From Acidicapsa ligni (GTDB lineage: Bacteria; Acidobacteriota; Terriglobia; Terriglobales; Acidobacteriaceae), in contig NZ_JAGSYG010000001.1 in the NCBI RefSeq assembly GCF_025685655.1, forward strand, positions 1,488,001 to 1,552,000: 64,000 nt of DNA, read 5' to 3'. Below the pieces are notes generated by a model. The model had not been told where the DNA came from. It was given only the letters and a program-made list of their open reading frames with translations, and made no database searches. Position 1 is the first letter of the stretch. Each line of letters begins with the position of its first letter. This document shows, one piece after another, positions 60,365 to 64,000 of this stretch. The position numbers and the translations under genes are program-made.

Positions 60365-61027
60365 TTAGGATCGGACGGAGGCCAGCTTGGTCAGTTCAGA
60401 CGGTGGCAAGTATCGAGCATGGCGAGCCATGGAAGCGCGAAGAGAGATTCTCGCTCTCAAGAGGCGGGACTTCGTGGCCGCCTCAGTAAGACCCAGCGTG
60501 TTCGCGATCTCCTTCACATTCGTGTCGATCAACTGGTGGAGCTCCACAACCTCTCTGAGATTCGGCGACAATCGGCGAATGGCCGACTTCAGTCTTCTCT
60601 CAACATCTCTTGAAATGCAGAGTTGTTCCGGGCCTTCGGAGTCTTCAACTATTTCAAGAAAGTTAGTGTGCTCGGCGTCCGATGCCGAATCTAAGCTACA
60701 CGTCTGATGACGTCTCTTCTTGCGAAGCATCATGAGCGCAGAATTGATCGCAATGCGTGTGAGCCATGTGGAGAAAGCAGAACGCTCATCGAAGCTTGAT
60801 AGATACAAGTACGCCTTCATTAAGGATTCTTGCAGCGCGTCTTCTGAGTCTTCGAAATTCCGAGTTATGCGCTGTATCGTTCCGAGTATCTGCTTGGAGT
60901 GACGATTGCAGAGTTCAGCATAGGCATGATGATTACCCTTCTTGGCGTATGCCACCAACCGTTCGTCACATACATCCGTGAAGTTGATAACTATGCATTC
61001 TGTCTCGATAATAGTGGTTAGGGACAT
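60365..61027 (-). CDS. ECF-type RNA polymerase sigma factor (220 aa)
   Basis: Sigma-70 region 2 (YAELCNRHSKQILGTIQRITRNFEDSEDALQESLMKAYLYLSSFDERSAFSTWLTRIAINSALMMLRKKRR, ~35-105) and region 4 (LSPNLREVVELHQLIDTNVKEIANTLGLTEAATKSRLLRARISLRASM, ~152-200) with an intact helix-turn-helix. Regions 1 and 3 are absent, so it is an extracytoplasmic-function sigma. The region-2 DNA-melting segment is conserved. No anti-sigma factor gene lies beside it; the downstream histidine kinase (288 bp away) may be connected. Start after TAGGAGATATC. Confidence 0.93.
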   Translation of the reverse strand: MSLTTIIETECIVINFTDVCDERLVAYAKKGNHHAYAELCNRHSKQILGTIQRITRNFEDSEDALQESLMKAYLYLSSFDERSAFSTWLTRIAINSALMMLRKKRRHQTCSLDSASDAEHTNFLEIVEDSEGPEQLCISRDVERRLKSAIRRLSPNLREVVELHQLIDTNVKEIANTLGLTEAATKSRLLRARISLRASMARHARYLPPSELTKLASVRS

Positions 61028-61445
61028 GGATATCTCCTAGTGACTTATTCGAGTGTTAAAAGGTATGCTCTTTGAGCAGCCGGCATTAAGCTTTGAACTT
61101 TGTTCTAGCCCTTACGCCTCAGCCTTTGCCCGTGCCTGTCTGCCATTCCCGCAAGAAAATTGCTTCAGCTTTTGCTTTTGTTTTTGCTTTTCTGGCTGTC
61201 ATTCCCGAAGGGAATCTGCTTCTCCCTTCTTAACAAAAAAGGCAATGCCCAAACTGGCCAATACCAACATTGCGATTTCATAAACGGATCATCTACATCA
61301 GTAACTCTATCGACGACCGTTCGCAATGGAAATTATGTATTTATATGGTCTTCTTCGCTGCCCCTACTCTGAACTCACACATCTCAAATGCGTGCCACAT
61401 AGTAAGTTCAGATTGCCGCACATATCACCGAATCGGACGCTTCAT
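61028..61445. other. 418-bp region with T-rich repeat element
   Basis: No gene. It carries a T-rich stretch of repeating TTTTGCTTTTG units (~61166-61192), followed by a small palindrome ATTCCC-GAA-GGGAAT (61201-61215), listed below. The rest is unusually AT-rich for the window. Confidence 0.35.
61166..61235 (+). repeat. putative interspersed repeat with T-rich head and palindrome
   Basis: Repeated TTTTGCTTTTG-like units (~61166-61192) run into CTGGCTGTC, then the palindrome ATTCCCGAAGGGAAT and CTGCTTCTCCC. Similar short units are, as far as I recall, scattered in acidobacterial genomes; only one copy is seen in this window, so the repeat nature is inferred. Confidence 0.35.
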
Positions 61446-62123
61446 TCAAATCTGAAGAAGACCACGACGTACCGCAATTGTTACAGCATGTGTACGATCG
61501 TTTGCCTGTAGCTTTTCCATGATGTTCTTGATGTGGGAGTTGACAGTGGATTCCGCTATATCCAGTTCGTCTGCGATCAGCTTATTTCGATAGCCATCGC
61601 GTACGAGGCCGAGTACTTCCAACTCCCTGGTTGTGAGTTGTTCGTCGCCAATGTGATCCATGATACGAGTTGCCAATTGCGCCGATATGTATCGGCCTCG
61701 CTCATGTACCGTCCGGATGACCGCAATGATCTCCTCGTTTGGCATGTTTTTCAGAATGTAGGCAGCCGCGCCGGCGTGAAGAGCTCGTTGCAGATCGGCG
61801 TCGCTGTCTGAAGTTGTAAGCACGATAATCCTGGCGTCCCTGAAGCGCTTCCGTATTGACGCGAGAGCTTCAACACCATCTTGTCCCGGTAATCGAAGAT
61901 CCATAAGGGTGATGTCAGGAAGTTCCCGATGGTAGAGCACCAGTGCCTCGCACGCATCCATCGCTTGTCCCACAAGCTCCATATCCTCTTCAGACGAAAT
62001 AATGGTTCTCAGTCCCGCCCGAAACACCGGGTGGTCCTCCACCGTGAGGATTCGAATTCGTAAGGAGTTTTTCAGTTTGCCCTTTTCCTGGCCTGCAGAT
62101 CTTGATGTATGCCACGTCAACAA
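61446..62123 (-). CDS. NarL/FixJ-family response regulator (about 225 aa)
   Basis: Receiver with LTVEDHPVFRAGLR (acidic pair Glu-Asp), phospho-acceptor Asp in DITLMDLRLPGQDG and Lys in AYILKNMP; LuxR helix-turn-helix at the end (LTTRELEVLGLVRDGYRNKLIADELDIAESTVNSHIKNIMEKLQANDRTHA). Fully equipped. The start is uncertain: no ATG lies near the natural beginning, so TTG at 62123 or 62120, or a CTG closer to the receiver, are all possible. It is 418 bp upstream of the sigma gene on the same strand, and divergent from the next gene. Confidence 0.9.
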   Translation of the reverse strand: MLTWHTSRSAGQEKGKLKNSLRIRILTVEDHPVFRAGLRTIISSEEDMELVGQAMDACEALVLYHRELPDITLMDLRLPGQDGVEALASIRKRFRDARIIVLTTSDSDADLQRALHAGAAAYILKNMPNEEIIAVIRTVHERGRYISAQLATRIMDHIGDEQLTTRELEVLGLVRDGYRNKLIADELDIAESTVNSHIKNIMEKLQANDRTHAVTIAVRRGLLQI

Positions 62124-62335
62124 CTAGATTAGCCCTATTGGGCTGAGAGGGAACTCACTAAATTCATTGGGTTGAAAATCACGATATTTAACGATAGCAA
62201 TCCGTATGTCAATCCGATAGAAACAAGGTGAATCTGTGGGAACTCCAGCCGAGATTCATCCCACACAACCCCAGATCCTTCTTCAGACGTTGAGAGGTGC
62301 GGCTCGCCATGCTTCTCTCGTCACTATGAGGCTAT

Positions 62336-62686
62336 ATGGAACTTATCGCTGATGCACCCCAGAAAAGCATTCAGGCAACTACTGCTCAGGTAATGGCCGG
62401 CCTGATCGATATCGCAACCGCTCTCGGGCTCAATAGCCAAACCTGCAGCATTCATCTAAGCGAACAAACGCCGGATATCTCGACAGTTCGACAACTGATA
62501 GATAGGCTGTTACGAGACGCCAGAGATATCAGTTGTTTGACGGAGAGGTTACAACGTCTGATGATGTCAGAGGCTGACTTGTGCGGCCGTGAATTCTGTT
62601 CCTCAGCAGGCTTAGCACCTCAGCTTTCATTTTTCTACGGCCGCCGTTCTTCTGACATAGGAGGCCCGCACCATGACACTAACTGA
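62336..62686 (+). CDS. hypothetical protein (116 aa), overlaps FixJ-like gene
   Basis: A helical protein (MELIADAPQKSIQATTAQVMAGLIDIATALGL ... VRQLIDRLLRDARDISCLTERLQRLMMSEADL) with no recognised family. ATG after GAGG (short spacing). Its end overlaps the following FixJ-like gene by 14 bp in another frame, and that gene has its own AGGAGG inside it, so coupling is plausible. It may be a partner or modulator of the regulator. Composition is protein-like, but evidence is modest. Confidence 0.5.
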   Translation: MELIADAPQKSIQATTAQVMAGLIDIATALGLNSQTCSIHLSEQTPDISTVRQLIDRLLRDARDISCLTERLQRLMMSEADLCGREFCSSAGLAPQLSFFYGRRSSDIGGPHHDTN

Positions 62687-63365
62687 AGTGGTCTATCTCG
62701 TAGACGACGATTTCCGCGTTCGGGAGTCCATGGCAGACTTCTTCGCGGTTCACGCCTTGCGGACGAAGTGCTTCGACTCGGCCAGCGCCTATCTCGCACA
62801 CCAAGACGACGCCGCTTCCTCATGCCTGATCCTGGACCTTGAATTAGCCGATGTGAATGGGTTGGAACTGCAGCGGCAACTGCGTGGAAGTGAATCAGCT
62901 CCGCCCATCATCTTCGTGAGCGGGGGCAAAGACGTAGCTACGACCGTTCGCGCAATGAAGGCCGGGGCCGTTGACTTCCTTACCAAGCCGGTCGATACCT
63001 GTTTACTTTTGTCGGCAGTTCAGTCAGCTTTGGAAAAAGACAAACGCCAGCGAAAGAAGCAAAGCGAACTCGCTGTGCTCCGAGTCAGGTTTGAGTCTTT
63101 AACCCCGAGAGAACGCGAAGTGTTCCCTCTGATTGTGGGTGGGCTACTGAACAAACAGTCAGCCGGAGTTCTCGCTATCGCGCATGTCACGTTGCAGATT
63201 CACCGCGGGCAGGTGATGCGCAAGATGAAGGCTGAATCGTTGCCTGATCTCGTAAGAATGGCTATACGATTGGGAATACGTCCGTACATGGTGAGGGCTG
63301 CTGAAACAGGATGTGTCCGCACCCTCCCGTCCGCGCGCTTATCTTTGGCAACAAGCACTCGGTAA
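62673..63365 (+). CDS. FixJ-like LuxR-family response regulator (230 aa)
   Basis: Intact receiver: VVYLVDDDFRVRES (acidic pair), phospho-acceptor Asp55 in SCLILDLELADVNGLELQ, and Lys105 in FLTKPVD. LuxR helix-turn-helix in the C-terminal half (LTPREREVFPLIVGGLLNKQSAGVLAIAHVTLQIHRGQVMRKM). It is the normal relative of the degenerate regulator at 41575 and thus a useful reference. Start after AGGAGG. The partner kinase is not beside it; the next gene is a propeller kinase, but those usually pair with NarL-type regulators. Confidence 0.92.
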   Translation: MTLTEVVYLVDDDFRVRESMADFFAVHALRTKCFDSASAYLAHQDDAASSCLILDLELADVNGLELQRQLRGSESAPPIIFVSGGKDVATTVRAMKAGAVDFLTKPVDTCLLLSAVQSALEKDKRQRKKQSELAVLRVRFESLTPREREVFPLIVGGLLNKQSAGVLAIAHVTLQIHRGQVMRKMKAESLPDLVRMAIRLGIRPYMVRAAETGCVRTLPSARLSLATSTR

Positions 63366-63525
63366 AAATGCTACCGAAGATCACTGTACGCTGCTGTCTT
63401 CTTCCTTAATTCCTGTATTAAGCTTAGGCTGTTCTCGCATCCCGTTTTGTCCGGCCGCTCGAAGCCTGTCACACGCCATAAATTGATGCGCATAAGATGT
63501 GTCAGGTCGTTGGAGAGCAAACGCA

Positions 63526-64000
63526 ATGCTGTCACGGAAAGAACAACGGTATCCTACTCGTCGAGAATGGTCAGGGGCCTCTTTGAAAAGGCATGAGTGC
63601 GCTCAATTGTTGAACTGGGGGACTCTCCGGACGCAAGCCGCGAGCCTCAGAATCTGTGCATTGCATGTCTTCGGAGTACTCCGCGAGATAGCTTCGCCAT
63701 TGTTCGCGCTCTGCCTATCGATGCTGGTGAGCTTCGGATGTTCTTCTATTGCGACAGCTCTGGAACCAAGCCGTTCAATGGCCCAGCTTGCTCACCGATC
63801 ATGGGGTGATAAGGAAGGATATCCAGGGCTCGCGTATGCGATTACGCAGACCAAGGACGGATTTATATGGTTGGGAGTACCCAGCGGCCTCTATCGATTC
63901 GACGGAGTTAGCTTCGAACATTATGAGCCGGCGTCAGTCGGCAAGTCTCTATACCGGAATGTAGTCAGCCTGCTCGCCCTTCCAGACGGCAGGTTGTGGA
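63526..64000 (+). CDS. third propeller-sensor histidine kinase, N-terminal part (cut by window end)
   Basis: Open to the window end with no stop. The ATG at 63526 has TTGGAGAGC upstream. A hydrophobic signal segment (ASPLFALCLSMLVSFGCSS) leads to the common opening SRSMAQLAHRSWGDKEGYPGLAYAITQTKDGFIWLGVPSGLYRFDGVSFEHYE. That is the first propeller blade, clearly related to the openings of the kinases at 14445 and 20851. The Cys in SFGCSS is near a lipobox-like place. The kinase part should lie outside the window, presumably with Y_Y_Y and HisKA_3. Confidence 0.85.
   Translation, partial: MLSRKEQRYPTRREWSGASLKRHECAQLLNWGTLRTQAASLRICALHVFGVLREIASPLFALCLSMLVSFGCSSIATALEPSRSMAQLAHRSWGDKEGYPGLAYAITQTKDGFIWLGVPSGLYRFDGVSFEHYEPASVGKSLYRNVVSLLALPDGRLW

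Noticed and set aside
60075-60368. 97-codon plus-strand frame in the kinase-sigma gap
   Set aside because: Antisense to the flanking operon, no family resemblance; ends overlap neighbours by chance.
61166-61192. T-rich repeats taken as a CRISPR or coding repeat
   Set aside because: Units are only a few bases long, with no spacers and no cas genes.

Overview
The window looks like chromosomal DNA of a soil acidobacterium (Acidobacteriota, class Terriglobia; Granulicella/Edaphobacter/Terriglobus-like). This is inferred from gene content: several very large periplasmic-propeller histidine kinases with Y_Y_Y and HisKA_3 modules, a TIGR03435-type domain, many LytTR and NarL regulators, and moderately GC-rich DNA. 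Genes are packed tightly, many pairs share ATGA stop/start overlaps, and clear AGGAG-type ribosome binding sites fix most starts. I see no prophage, transposase or CRISPR array. One tRNA gene (Val, GAC) is present.

Layout. 1-7.1 kb: the end of an MFS transporter, a 41-aa membrane peptide, inorganic pyrophosphatase, a phosphoesterase and a zinc-ribbon/HEAT protein on the plus strand. Facing them on the minus strand are a VIT-like membrane protein with a DUF211 protein and a tandem pair of MutS-like ATPases that both carry Asn-Glu where MutS has Asp-Glu. 7.2-13.4 kb: a fumarase (fumC copy 1), a universal stress protein, tRNA-Val, a glycosyltransferase-87/PD40 fusion, a UBP zinc finger and a tautomerase. 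13.5-25.9 kb: signalling, with two NarL-regulator/propeller-kinase sets (one with a GH16-like lipoprotein), a cytochrome b561/catalase-peroxidase pair and a LytTR regulator. 25.9-41.1 kb: a long, mostly minus-strand redox and detoxification region (GlcG-like protein, HIBADH-like and aldehyde dehydrogenases, alpha/beta hydrolase, alcohol dehydrogenase, cytochrome bd oxidase, a FUSC/HlyD/YtcA/TolC efflux operon, Old Yellow Enzyme, DJ-1 protein).

41.1-47 kb: a second signalling block made partly of degenerate parts. It holds a LuxR regulator whose receiver has lost the phospho-acceptor Asp and the conserved Lys, a LytTR regulator, a TlpA-TIGR03435 fusion, an intact LytS-like kinase and, next to it, a paralogous kinase lacking the His and Asn boxes. 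47.2-59.2 kb: a plus-strand metabolic run (aldo/keto reductase, an SRPBCC-Dps fusion, a cNMP-gated flavoprotein, SDR, acetolactate decarboxylase and synthase, malate:quinone oxidoreductase, cupin, fumC copy 2, NAD-binding protein). This suggests pyruvate/malate overflow metabolism together with oxidative stress defence. 59.2-64 kb: a soluble histidine kinase, an ECF sigma factor, a NarL regulator, a FixJ-like regulator and the start of a third propeller kinase cut by the window end.

The best candidates for something undescribed are the MutS-like pair, the SRPBCC-Dps fusion with an internal ribosome binding site, and the pseudokinase/pseudoreceiver LytS-LytTR-LuxR block with 21-bp-spaced direct repeats and a large palindrome upstream.
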